Below, one piece after another: positions 1 through 12,400 of a stretch of DNA of 64,000 bases. Numbering within the stretch: position 1 is the first letter of the stretch; each line of letters opens with the position of its first letter. This DNA comes from Stratiolaelaps scimitus. Lineage: Eukaryota; Arthropoda; Arachnida; Mesostigmata; Laelapidae. The stretch is from the NCBI GenBank assembly GCA_019614645.1, contig JABWDB010000034.1:930001-994000 (forward strand), written 5' to 3'. A program made the position numbers and the translations under genes. The notes under the pieces were generated by a model. That model searched no databases, was not told the origin of the DNA, and worked only from the letters and a program-made list of their open reading frames with translations.

Positions 1-33
1 TATGTTGCATCGACGTCCATCGGGCTATACACA

Positions 34-35
<2 letters not shown>

Positions 36-106
<71 letters not shown>
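36..106. repeat. (TA)n microsatellite, about 70 bp
   Basis: An uninterrupted TA run and the longest of the many TA arrays in this window. It lies downstream of the CDK8 3' end. Confidence 0.97.
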
Positions 107-108
<2 letters not shown>

Positions 109-202
109 GTTGAATGGAGGGGTTGCCACTGCGCGACATCTTGCTTCTTTCATTCTTATCAATAAGTGAGCTTCTTCAGCGGCACCCGTTGCCGCAATAC
201 AA

Positions 203-208
203 TTTATT
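203..208 (-). promoter_or_regulatory. Possible polyadenylation signal for CDK8
   Basis: The minus strand reads AATAAA here, about 650 bases downstream of the CDK8 stop codon. It is one hexamer in AT-rich DNA and is only a candidate. Confidence 0.25.
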
Positions 209-463
209 CCTATAAGTGTTATTTAGTGTTCAATATTAGGCTGCATGTGTGATAGGGTGAATGCATGTTACAAGAATATGAAACCTTCGAAACTTGTGCG
301 ATGTTGATATATTCATTGTGGAAAATTAGTCGGTATCAGTCGAAACAAAATCGAGTCTTCGATAGCCACAGTATCGATTTGTCGTCTTAGGACTATTTAG
401 GTCATTTTAGGCCTGGCACCTATGGCTGGTTGTAACGGTTTATCCAATACCCGCATTTTTTCC

Positions 464-499
<36 letters not shown>

Positions 500-861
500 G
501 GTTTCAATACGTTGCCATCACCGAAGGAGGCAAAGAATCCACCAGGCTTCGGAACATAAACCGCCACAATGATTAGCCACCTGATTATTATTGTCATTAT
601 CATTACTATCATTGTGATTAGAACCGACACCGATTTCACATCATCCCGACCACTTTGTCGAAGTGTAACGGCTTCATCATAGTCGAGACCTATCCACGCT
701 GCTATTTAGCATCCGTCCGCCGTACAACACACAATGTACAATGCAATATATGTCTGACTTAGCTATCAATCATCCGCGCAATCCTTATCCTCGTAATCGT
801 CGTTATGCAGCTCCGCTCCCTTCAATCGTTGGTGATGCCCAAGCGAATCATGTCATGTGGG

Positions 862-3800
862 CTAGAACTGTCGCTGGGGAGGATAGTTGTGCTGGGGGGG
901 CTGTGGCGGCTGAGGCGGTGGCCCGGGACCAAGACGGACTCGTTTCGCGTTTGGGCCCGAATCCGCAGCATTCTGTAATGGATTACAACAATAATAATAA
1001 TAATACCAGTGCCAGCTGGCTAATATACCCTGATTGTCTACATTCTCCTGCGTGATACTTGGGATACATTGTTTATCACAGAATTTACATACAGAATTGA
1101 TCTCTGGTTTATGGAAACATTCTGTTATACAAAGTTACCTGATGGAAGCCATGTAATCTAGTAGTCACACTTAGCGGTTCTCTCTACAAGAGTCTTTCCA
1201 ATTACTATGAACCATAGCTGGAGCTAACAAGAACTGTTGGCTGACTTCCGTTTATTCCGATTAGTTATAATAACAGTCAGTGCTAGTGATTAGGTGAGAT
1301 ATCTGTACATTTCGTACTTCGTACTACGTGTGGTGACGACAAAACCGGACATTCCCCGGCGGGAACTAATTCGACCTAAATGTCTAACATAGTTGGCAGC
1401 GATCAGATACGGGATGCATTCTGTTCAGATAACGACTACACGATGTCAAGTGGAGCAGCAGAATACAATCTTGAATACGTCTCATGTTGATCAGATATGA
1501 TTCGATACAATTGGCGATAACAAACCTTATCGTTATTCGCCTGTTGCGCGTTCGCTTTATCGGCATCATTGTCTTCTTCCGTGAGGAAATCCCTCTTGGG
1601 GTACGGAATCGGCCCCCCAGCGAAGACATCCGCTGTGGGCAGCGGGTCCTCGAGAAAGTACGCGTCACTCATCGCTTGCTCAGATGTCAGCCGCCGGGTG
1701 GGATCCATTAGAAGAAGCCGTTGCAGAAGCTGAAACGCCTTTGACTCGGATTTCACCTGCAGTCAGAGCATTGATAGAAAGTGCCACTCGTTAAAGAAAT
1801 TGCCAAACGATGGCTGGGGGTACGAATGACAACTGGCGTTGCATTGACACTGTGATGACAATTTGTTTATTCAACACTGAATAGCGCCCCAGACGAGCCA
1901 CATACTAGAACTTGCATGCGCATCAACAGTATTGTATAAGGAATGAGCGTATGGAGTCACGAAGGTGGAAGCCGTCACCTGCACGTGGCAGACCAAGACA
2001 ACACGCAGAGGTGCACAGATTGCACTATTAGTTGCAAGAACGAATCGCACTCATTTTAGTATCTGAATAGGAGTGACCTCGAAGCCCATTAGACAATATG
2101 CTGCTCGGGTTCCTTATTGTCTCTGTGTGTGTGTGTGTGTCTGTTTTTTTGTCTTAGAACGTCTCACCTTATGCTTTTCCATGTATTTGCTCAACGAGCA
2201 TCCAGCATATGATGATCGCTTGAAGTCCTTAATTAACGTGGGATGCTCCGGCATCTTCTTTAGATCTTCCCAGTCCCGTTCCATTGGGTATCCCATCACG
2301 TTGAAGATACGATCGAGCTGATCGTGGTGATACGGATTTGACGTCTTGATGTCCTCTTGCCGACAGTGAAATATCGGCTCTGACGTTAGAAGTTCAGCGA
2401 AAATGCACCCGATGGCCCAGATATCGATCGCTTTCGTGTAGTGACGGGCACCTTGGGTTCACGAGAGAGAGAGAGAGAGTACAGCATATTTATTTAGAAG
2501 AAATTCATGAACGAAAGGTTAATTTGTCATAATGTGATGTTTACCCTTAAATTTTGCCGAAACGAATGAGATCTACATTGAAACACTGTACGAATAGTAC
2601 CTGCAGGGTTCGTCTGTCTACGGAAAAACCATGGGTTCGAGGTTTCCATTCCTGCGCATCTAAGGACCTCGATACAATGGAGGATGATGCTTCAGCTTGA
2701 AAAATCTCTCCGTGATCATCTTGCACCGTCAAATTTACAGGTCCGCCGGAATTCTTACAATTGGATATAAGCCAATGGGTATTATTCAGTACTACCGAAG
2801 TTACTTACCCAACAAGAGCTCTGGAGCACGATACCAGAAGGTAACTACGACGGGGTCCAGATCAGCGAGAGGTTTTAGAGGTGAATTAAAAAGACGAGCA
2901 AATCCCATGTCAGCAATCTTAACCTTGCCCCGGTCGGGACCCTCGCCCATGACGAGAATATTGGCAGGCTTCAAGTCACGGTGCAGTACCCAGTTCGAAT
3001 GCAGGTAGTGGATTCCGTTTAGGATTTGATACAGCAGAGACTTTACCTGCGAGCAATGGTAAAAAAATAGGGCGGTAATGGATACTGGGACCTCGAGAGG
3101 AAAAGGTCTACTCTTGTCAAGGTGGAATTGTATCTAATATAGTGCATGCCTGTAACACGATGACTGGACACCCTTGCCAAGTGTTACAGTGGCAGTGTTG
3201 AAAAACAGGTTAAATCCAAGTTGAATACCGTTATATATATATATATATATTAGTCAATGCCATCTCCATAACGGGAAATTTAGTATATTAAAATACGATA
3301 CATATATATATATATATAGTATTTTATTACAATAAATTCCCCGTCATGAAAATGGGTATTTATTCCTTAAAATTGAAAAAAGTGAAACCCTATGAGACAA
3401 GCGAAATTAACGAACCATTGATCTGGGTGTGATCACGGTCTTCTTGTTCGCCTTGGCAGTTCGATGGAACTTTATAATGTGCCACAAGTCATGCTCGGCG
3501 AAATCAAAAAGCAGGTAAACCTTCCGATCCGCATGCGACAGAAAAACGCGCTGAAGATTAATCACGTTGGTATGCTTCAGCTCACGAAGAAGTGCGATTT
3601 CTCTGCAAATAAAGACGGTCACAGTGGTGTTGTTAGCGTGATTGCAGTAATCAGCAGTGTTGCAATAGGGATCAAATTAAATCCCCTTGTCCCCTTCATC
3701 ATCACCACATACTGAACAGTATCAGATATTACCGTTATTATTATATTATTATTATTATTAAATTGTAGCTCCTTCAATAAACCAATAAACCTTAACCTCG

Positions 3801-4411
3801 TTGGCTAAGTTCATCACCGATGGCAGCTAGAAATATTAGATTTGCGACTAAAAAGTATGCTCGAATTCTGTACCCAGCTGATGGTGCCTATATTGCTCGT
3901 TATCTATTCCTGCTGTTGTTGCCCTCTAGGACGGTTAAATTTCACCTCAGTTTTGACATTGACCACAATAGTTATTGTTCGACTCGCTGGCGTTTGAAGG
4001 TGTCGCTGCGCATTACATCACAGTTTCAGCAATAGCCCTTTTGCTCCACACATTTGTAGGTCATCATCGTCATCATCACCGTCATTGCAAATAGGACTTT
4101 ATAGAAAATAACAGATTATGTAAGATGTAGTATAGTATTCCTTATCGATATCACGTCGTAAGCATGCCTTGTAGGGTCGCCCTACTGAGGGATAGAAATA
4201 CTAATGTATATAATTACCGGCAGGCTGACATCGAGATCCCAGTTCCCTCAATCTGCTTCAATGCGTATTCCCGGTTGTCGGAGTTGTCCTTTGGCCTAGC
4301 CTTGTACACATGGCCGTAGGTGCCTCGGCCTACTTTGCACCCTTCAAAGTCGAATTGGTCCTCAACCTTTTCACGTTCCGACGACGTCTTCACTTTAAAT
4401 TCGTAATCCAT
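862..4411 (-). CDS. CDK8: Cyclin-dependent kinase 8 (Mediator kinase), six coding exons
   Basis: Catalytic kinase of the Mediator CDK8 module, which acts in the nucleus with cyclin C, MED12 and MED13 on RNA polymerase II transcription. Coding exons in transcript order: 4411-4218, 3602-3416, 3046-2809, 2451-2168, 1756-1526 and 972-862. All junctions are GT/AG and phases agree, giving about 414 residues (human CDK8 is 464). Visible motifs are the glycine loop GRGTYG (residues 28-33), the catalytic lysine in YALKQIEG (K52), the CDK8-specific SMSACRE helix (E66), HRDLKPAN (from residue 149) and DMG in place of DFG (172-174), then [15 protein letters not shown] and SMSACRE separate CDK8/19 from cell-cycle CDKs. 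The start ATG matches the family N-terminus MDYEFKVK. The C-terminal tail after the kinase fold is short, Pro/Gln-rich and carries KRVRLGP. The last junction (1526 to 972) is the least certain, since a small tail exon could lie between. A minus-strand AATAAA at 203-208 is a possible polyadenylation signal. Confidence 0.95.
3762..3790 (+). repeat. SINE tail remnant in CDK8 intron 1
   Basis: The string TGTAGCTCCTTCAATAAACC closely matches, in the opposite orientation, the 3' tail of the SINE copies at 19.1, 41.2 and 51.3 kb (TGCAGTTCCTTTAATAAACC in their sense direction). No tRNA-like head is seen beside it, so it would be a 5'-truncated copy. It follows a short (TTA)n run. Confidence 0.4.
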
Positions 4412-6282
4412 CTGAACAGTTGGAAAAATTAATGAATCATATTTTAGCAAGTTCGCAGTAGCAATACTAAACACCGACTGTGTGCCCTGATACCTGGTGG
4501 CGTATTGTACGTCGTAGCCAAAACCAAGTATATATTACGAGCCTGAGGTTAGTACAATGAGAGTCAATGAACATATTGACAGAACTCATTTTAGATAAGC
4601 GACCCAGCAATGGGAATCGAGACCGCTATATGGTCTAGTGTATCACTAGAGCGTCCTATTTTGTGGCAATTGGACATGATGAAGAGAAACGCGCACGACC
4701 AATACATTCGGCGTATATTGAACGCGTATGGCTATATTTGTTTTTACTTGTCTTGGTGCGATTTGGAGTAGATTTGCAAAAAATTGAATAGAGAACGAAT
4801 AAATTAATGAAAATCAAAATAGCTCTAGGCAGTTGACATACGACGGCTGACAGTTGATGACAGAGACATCGTTGCCCGTCTCGGTGAACGAAGTTCATTT
4901 ACGGTACAGAATAAAATCGCAGTACAGCTTAAATCTAGAAATATATATTTATATATATATATATATATATGATATCACACGCTATCATAACACACACACA
5001 CACAAAAAGTCTAGCAACAAATATACGTCGTTCGTACGTAACGTAGCTCTCATCGAATGTTTAAGGGCATCCTCTGTTATGACATTTGTTCGCATAATCT
5101 CTGCAGCAGCTCCTTTGTCTGGCCAACCAACTGTGCCTATTGGAACATCCAGTACTAGTAACAGTATATCCAACTCACGTTTGATATAGTCCGCCTTTTT
5201 TTTATTTAAATATTTCGTACGTCCAGTGTCTTCACGAAGAAGAACACCATAATAGTCGGACCCGAGAACGATTAAAGTCGTCGCCGATACATGACAGCTA
5301 GGGTAAATGCGAAGATCGACACGACGAAGATGTTATGCTTGCACTGAATAACGCCAATCCGCACGAACAGGGAGCGTGATAGACAAGCTCCGCTTTAACC
5401 GGACTTAATTTTGGGACGTTCGCAAAATCGGATAACAACCGGCATTCGTTTGTGCCAAAGAACTCAACCGAGATCAACCAATAACAAAGAACGCTAGCAA
5501 TGCGCTCATTCGAAAATCGGCGGCAAAATTTGATTTGACGCTGAGTTAACATGATTATGAGACGAAATGTTCGCAATCAGTACGAGTTGTTATTTATAAG
5601 TCGTCGTAGTATTTGTGAAATTGGTCCTTGTCGAACTCGTCTCCGTCAGCTCGGTAACTTCGGATTTTGCGCTTTAAGGCGATTCTCAAGACATTCGCAG
5701 TAGACGCGGTTCATGTGTATCTAAACGCTATTTCGTTTGAACACACGACGGGATTTTAACTAGTTAATTATTAATACAATCAATCAGTCAATCAATCTTG
5801 TATTTGTTTATTTACGGAAGTACAATTGTACACACGCGTGTATACATAGTTAGGATAGTGAATGTAGTACTACTGAGATATCCATTTACTTTAACCCTCA
5901 AAATATATTAGTATAGTATTTGATCTAGAAGTTAAACATGATGGAACACATCTAATTGTCGGGTTAAGCCCGTGCTTTAAATTCTTCCAGATGCATAGCC
6001 TTCGCAGTACATAAATTTTACGTAGAGAAATCCACGAGAAAAACGGATCCACCACTCTCTAATAGTCGATAGTTTGCAGCCATCTATAAATGGTTAGTAA
6101 ATTTTGATGAAATCAAAATTTTGATGAATCAATTTTTTGATGCTGGACTTCCACGTTAGAGCAACTATGAGAAACGTACCCGAAAACAGCACTTGGATCC
6201 GTGCAATCGAAGAAACGCCCCTAATATTCTATCGTCTACTCGAATACGCTAAAATCATTCAACAATTCATTCGTTACGAATT
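4412..6282. other. Region upstream of CDK8; no gene recognised
   Basis: AT-rich with (TA)n and (CA)n near 4940-5005. It holds the unassigned open frame 4985-5333 (listed separately) and two short minus-strand frames near 5590-5720. One of those ends in DGDEFDKDQFHKYYDDL and stop. I could not join them into a gene. A CDK8 5' UTR exon may lie here. Confidence 0.4.
4985..5333 (-). other. Unassigned open reading frame, about 115 codons
   Basis: On the minus strand an open frame without an initiating ATG runs through VLGSDYYGVLLREDTGR, KKKADYIKRELD and VGWPDKGAAAEIMRTN to LLLDF, then reads into the (CA)n repeat. Its composition is mixed and protein-like rather than repeat-derived, and it could be an internal exon. 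In a second frame of the same strand, just upstream, there is a membrane-like segment (NIFVVSIFAFTLAVMYRRRL, stop about 5270). I recognise no family in either, and chance open frames are possible. Confidence 0.2.
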
Positions 6283-7040
6283 CGGCCGTATGAGGTGCAA
6301 GAGGATATAAATAAAGCCTTGTTAAGGGTAGAAGAGATCGTGCGACGGTTTGCTAGCTTTGGCTTTGACATCAATAACAACAAAACTAAAGTCTCACTAT
6401 TTCGCTCACCTCAAAGAACTGTTCAAATGGTTCCGATTCAACTTTGATGAATGAAATCAGTGATGTGTCTGGGCATCACCATGCATGAAAACCTCCCTTG
6501 GCAGAACCATATGGGCGCGTTCTTGCCTAAATGTTAGGCCGTGATAGCTATGCTGAGACGTCTTCAAGACCTCGGTATCCCGTTGGGAGGTCTCTTACGT
6601 ATCTATAACATGCTGCTGATACCACTACTCTGCTACGATGTATCGGTCTGGGGAGGTGGCTATAGACGGATCCTTCGCAGAGGAGAAGTTGTTCAAGGGG
6701 ATGCGATTAGAGAGCTATATTAGGTAAACGACGCACGGATTCTGTCTCTGACATCATGAAGAAGCACGGGCTGCCCAAAGCGAGGGTAATGTACTACGTC
6801 TACGTTGCGTTCCTTGCCTTTAAAATGTCGAGGGGAGTTACTCCTGGTGAGATAGCTTTCCCGATTGTTCCTACGAGGAAAAGAACGACTGTATTCGTGA
6901 TACCTTCTGACGTTAAGGAATCTAGCTGCCATGCTCTTGTTACCAACTGCATACCGTCCGGGGCATGCTTCTTCACGAGATTCGATCACTCTACAAACCA
7001 AAAAAATTGCCCTAAAAGCAAAATAAGGTTTTGTAAATAA
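6283..7040 (+). pseudogene. Decayed non-LTR retrotransposon (LINE) reverse transcriptase fragment
   Basis: The plus strand shows the 3' part of a reverse transcriptase ORF with stops and frame changes. The segment FGFDINNNKTKVSLF is followed by two stops at 6444-6449, then CLGITMHENLPWQNHMGAF (the common LxLG-x-WxxHI motif after the RT palm), a further stop, MLRRLQDLGIP and YDVSVWGGGYR. A second frame continues with FLAFKMSRGVTPGEIAFPI and DVKESSCHAL. This order is typical of the RT C-terminus in Jockey/CR1-like LINEs. The last portion is similar to the copy at 25490-25970, so both belong to one family. At least three in-frame stops mean it is not functional. The 5' part (endonuclease, RT catalytic core) is missing. 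Confidence 0.8.
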
Positions 7041-8013
7041 TTCCTAGTATATTGTCTTTAAGAAGCTGAAATTGTTATATCTAGAATATATACAGATCTA
7101 CTACTTGAGAGCCCTATCAGTTGACTCAGTGTGATTGTATTTTTCTCGGAGCCACGTTTTTTTACATTATTTTGCTTTTAACATATTTTTAGAACGAGAA
7201 CAGGAACGTATGTACATTGCAAGTTCCGCATATAAACCTCACATTGAATTACTAGCGTCATATCTAAACTAGGCATAACAACACACGTTATGGTTTTTTT
7301 AATGCAGACTTTCTTCTTTATAGGTCGTACAGAAGTACAGAATACACTTAAAGGATGATAATTAAATAACATTATTAGTATTACTCAATTACTACTTTAG
7401 GCGTCTCAAAACTGCTATGCAAATAATCCTGACAATCTCTTATGATCGACCAGCTGAGATTCGCTAGCCTTCAATATCCATTTCACATCGGCGAGCTTAG
7501 GACAACTCCGATTCGCCTGCATTTCTAACCATCGTATATCCGCTCTCTTCGGCCTAAGTAATTAAGTACATAGCAGAAGGCTATTCTCATTATGTTTTAT
7601 TCACCATCTTCCGGCGACATCATTATCGTCTATTAATTAATCATATTACAGACAGACACGTGATCATATCACATTCTACGCTTTCAACTGGTCAACGCCA
7701 TCCACTCAGTGGACACGAAGTGCTGTAATAGTTCTATCAAGTATACATCGTATCTCCTCGTCCTCCTCGCCGTTCGTATATTCTCTGGTAGCGGGGCTGA
7801 TGCAACTGCAGCTTTACTATCAAACTGCGTTGCTTTTCTTCGGGGGCGAGGAGAAGCGCGGCTGGAAAGGCGATCTCTAGAGGCATGCCCTAGTTGATCT
7901 GCTAAGCAATATGTCTCGATCGGCGTCATCGATGTATTCTGGATCCCTCTCTCTCTCTCTCTTTCTCTCCTTGGTAATGTACACATTCACAGGACCTGTC
8001 AGGCTTGACTAGC

Positions 8014-8064
<51 letters not shown>

Positions 8065-8264
8065 TATAAAGTGAAAAATGAACGAAGGAAAAACAACAAC
8101 AACCTCCGGGCGTGTAGACACGCAACTTCCGGCGTGTACTTTGCCCCTGGGGCCAGTCTTGGGGGACTGTGGGCAAGACGAGAGAATCTTATATTTAGAA
8201 TAGTTAAACCGTCTCGAGCACTACTGAGCGCTGCTGTGGACATCGCAAGAGTAATTCTTTTTTT
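7041..8264. other. Non-coding stretch
   Basis: AT-rich DNA with a (CT)n run at about 7948-7967 and a (TA)n array at 8017-8061. Open frames across the CT and TA runs are repeat artefacts. I see no supported gene. Confidence 0.5.
8017..8061. repeat. (TA)n microsatellite, about 45 bp
   Basis: Perfect TA dinucleotide run. Frames through it give artefactual Tyr/Ile repeats. Confidence 0.97.
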
Positions 8265-8373
8265 CGACCAGCTGTATTATATAGATCGGCTGGACACAAC
8301 TGTATTCTTGATCGGTCGGCTGGACCAGCTGTATTATAGATCGGTCGGGTGGATTTGCTGTGAATATTAGATC
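8265..8373. repeat. Minisatellite with about 27-30 bp units, 3-4 degenerate copies
   Basis: Successive units share CAGCTGTATTATA, GATCGGTCGG and CTGGA in the same order. The first is near 8268-8294, the second (CAACTGTATTCTTGATCGG) near 8295-8324, the third from 8325, and a weaker fourth ends near 8373. The units differ by small indels, so the array is old. Confidence 0.75.
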
Positions 8374-9411
8374 ATTACAGTACACTCGAGCTGTGTGTCT
8401 AGACCAAAAATGAAACACAAGCACAACTTCGTTTTTTGTGTTCATCGGAAATGAGCAGAGAATACCGCCAGGTGTGATTGTTATAACTTGACAATGTGAC
8501 AACAAAATGTGCAAAAGAAGAAACTACGCCATAACAAGGGCCTTTCCCAACAACAACTTGTGTGATAAATGAGGATTATCACCCCTGGTGAATGATCCAG
8601 AGCGATTTAAATACTCGCCCAACTTCGTCTACCTTATTTGTCCTTCAAAAAACTGCGCAAAAATTCAAACAAAAATCTTCTGTTCGTAGATTGACTGCGG
8701 CTGGCGGCGTTCGCGAATGTCGTTCATTACATTGCATTGGCAGACAGCACTGCCGTGTCGGAGTGCCAACAACAAATGCGCCCCCTAAAAGCGTCACCAT
8801 TCAACCACTGCATTGTGACCGGCAATGCAATCCAAAGCTAATGCAACCAAGTCAGTCTCCAATTTCGGAAGATGTGTGGCCTGGTAATGGCGAGAACTCC
8901 ATCAACAGTTCTAGGTGAATTTATACTCCCGTTGGCGTGAAATCTACACAAACCTCACACTTCTTCTTTGGCCACAGTACCGTCTATCGCAGGGTGTCCG
9001 CTTGAAGACAGTCTTGACATACAGGCAACGTTCATGTTGTCTGTTTCCAAAGCCTTCACACACACATATATATATACATATATATATGTATAGAAAATTA
9101 GGTGTTCACCTAGTGTTTCAGTTACGTAATGTGATTAAAGGGATCACGGCAAGTGAGTTAACGCTGAGAATATCACCTTAGTGTTTCCTAAACGCGGACA
9201 AGCAGGTTAGAGTTGACCCTCAGCGCTCAGCGCCACTACTAAAAACCGAGTGGCAATTATGGCTCCATCCGACAGCAATATCGACGCTAATTAATGTTGT
9301 TGTTCTCACGAACTTCAAATGTATATATATATATATATACTGCATAATGTATCAATTTCAAACACTTCCAACGCGTTTGTCCTTTCTTCTCTTAGGATTG
9401 TTATTAAATTA
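8374..9411. other. Downstream flank of TTC17-like gene; no gene recognised
   Basis: No conserved coding segment on either strand. It contains short TA runs near 9065-9090 and 9319-9340. If the TTC17-like gene continues past its apparent stop, further exons should lie here on the minus strand, but no TPR-like frame is visible. Confidence 0.45.
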
Positions 9412-12400
9412 TTAGGATTGTTGCTGCTTCTCGTCGCAAGACTGTCTTGCCCGCTCACGATCCTCGGGCCGCACATTGAACTGGAGATCAATCATATTAT
9501 CGTAGAACGGGAAACCCGGAGGTTCGTCGACTGATCCCGGACAGTAGCCATCTGCCCCGCCAGCCGCGTTCGCCGAACTGCTTCCAACACCGGCTGCAGT
9601 ACCACCGCGTCCATCTGTGGCACCCGATGTCCGGGCTGAGTCATTCGGCTGTGAGGAGTCGCCGGAGGCTCGATTATCGTCCGGCGGAGATGACGGCGAA
9701 GACCCACCACCGTCCGTGACACTCGAATGGCTATTGCAGTCATTACCATCCCAGCCATGCGGGGGCACCGCCTCCTCTACCAGCTGTCCCATAAGTTGCA
9801 CGTAGAGCTCCTTCCGATGCTGGTACTCTTTCAGTTTCTCTAACACCTGAGGGGGCGATTAGCAGCCAGGTTAATCGAAGGCTGGTGAACGAAGCTGTTC
9901 ACACTCCACACACGAATCATGGAAGCTAATAAGGACAAAGAAACCTCGCCATACATACATCTCGCCGAAATGACAAGACGCATAATTGTTTGTATCGTTG
10001 TTCTGGCATCGTAGCGGCAAAAAAAAGCAGGTACTCGTCTCCCTCGCAGTGCTCTATGCAAATCTATACCACTTCCCACTGACCTGCTGTAGCTGGTGAT
10101 GCTGCCTTTCTAGTGCGGCCTCGACTTTCGCGTGACAACGGACTGCGTGCAGACGTTGCCTCGCCGAGCGGAACTCCGGCTGTAACCGCAGCATGTTCTC
10201 ATAACAGATTTCAGATTTATTGTACTCTGCCAAAACAGCGTAGATATTACCTGCAAGCGACAGCATCGCACCCAATGAGCCGAATAAGGGACGAGATGTC
10301 GAATACTAATTGCGTCCGGCAGCATGTTAATGTTGACTAGAAAAGCAAGATGCTACCTTTGTGCTAGTTATTCAATCGTGGCCCTGGAAGTACCTACACC
10401 TCGAGAGTAACAAGGAGTAACGAACGAGTAGAGGAGAGCGAAGATACCTACGACCACCAGCACACATCACTGCCGACCAATACTTCATGCGACCAACACA
10501 TCTTCTCGTCTATTCTAGACATTGTCCATTGGCCGTCACCGATACGTTATCTGCACGATTTTTGTGTGTGCGTGTGATGATTATGCATAATTAGATGATG
10601 GTTATTGTTGATGATGATGTTGATGTGTGCTTAGCGAGACGAGGACACTATTATACTACGCGGGGGGGGGATACGGGCGGTAAATGGGCCCCGAAACGGG
10701 ACTTACCAAGCGTAAAATGACAGATGGCATTATCGGGCGCGATATCGATCGCAGCGTGGACGACAATGGCTGCTTCGTCGCTTAGTCTCGCCCTATGCAG
10801 AACGTTGGCAAGTGAAATGAGCGCGATATCTTTGACCTCGTGCGGAGATACATGTAGTGCCCGTCGAAGACACTCGACAGCCGCTGGTGCGGACCCCTTC
10901 TCCCGCCAATATAACGCCGCTAGGTTAAACGCCGTCTGGAAGAAACCACCCAAACGAAGCAGGGCAGGATAGAGATAAGTATAACCGATCTGCTATACGT
11001 TTGAAGTAAGGTTTCGGAAATAAATGTACCTAGAAATAATAATAATAATAGCGATGTCCATATTCAGATTCAGTACAGTGCTAGAGAAATGTGTTATAGA
11101 ATAGCGGCTTCGAAGAACTGTAAAGATTATCGACGAACACCTATGGTAATGTTGTTGACCATCATCACAAAATGGCGCTAGGAACCAAAGGTATCTACCC
11201 AGTTGGCTTCGACGTTTAATAGATGGTTGATGTGCCTGCCGAAATAGTCGATGTCCTCAACATCGGTGCCCGCTCCACCGGAGATCGCCTTATGAAGTCC
11301 CGTCTCTGGGACCATTGTGAGGTTTGCCCTTTCACGAACACCCTGTATAAGATACAAAAGCACACAAAAGAAACAATACTAAGAGAGCGCACAACTATAG
11401 TGGACGCATATAACAAGCGTCGTGTCATTGCCTGGCTGCAACTTTGTTTTAAATAAACAAATACGAGCTTTAATAAATACTATCGATATATCATCGCATA
11501 TTATTCTATATGTGAGTTTCTGCAATGCGGAGACCTACAACGGCGATAATTTCAAAGCGATATTTAATTACAAATATAACTCCATTTCAACGCCAGACCA
11601 AAAGGCCCATAATCATCGTACCATAAGATGTTCGTAGGCGTGCATGCTGAAATCAAGGCCCATGTACCGCGTGCAATCAGGCTGCGTGCTCCATGCCTCA
11701 AGGTTGGGTGTCCCAGCCGACCTTCGCCCAGCGGAGGGACTTTCTCTGCGAGATCGAAGGCCACTTTCAAAGGGAACGACCGTCGACACGTATAGATCCA
11801 GTTCTGTTAGCGGTGTACCCGCAGCCTGAAAGAAAATCATAGTGTTGATTAGCCGCCTGCTTGCCACAGCTACTTCACTGTTTTTTCAGTTTCTCACTTT
11901 AAGCAGAAGCAACCACAGAAGCTAACCTACCTGACAATCAGTGTCCTCAGCATACAGGCGCTCCTCAGTGTTTTCCGCCTCTTCTTCACAACGATCGATT
12001 TCCTCCTAAAACAGATAGGTAGTTTAAAGAGGGGGAACCAAGCCCTTCAAGTCCATTCCTGCATATATGCCATATCTCTTGATAAATCCTAAGCACAAGG
12101 TACAAGACTGGTCGTCTATGAAGTTATCCCATTTTTGGAACTTTCTGCGATCCTGACGTTAAGACGTGGGGTAATCTACATCTTCAGGCAGACGCCGTGT
12201 CTCCCAGCTAAAAACGACGACGACGACGAACTTCACAAGCTAAAAATTACGACCTACTTCCTAGTCCAGATGTGAGCACCAACGCTCTCGGAAAGTGCAG
12301 CTGTATAGCGGAGGCACTTGCTGAGAGACATCGGTGCAGATCTGCATAATTACACAAAAAAAAACAAATACACAAGTGACCAGTGCAATCCTCAAAATTC

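Noticed and set aside
5590..5720. Minus frames MNRVYCECLENRLKAQNPK and DGDEFDKDQFHKYYDDL
   Set aside because: They overlap in different frames of the same strand and cannot both be real; neither links to a neighbouring exon.
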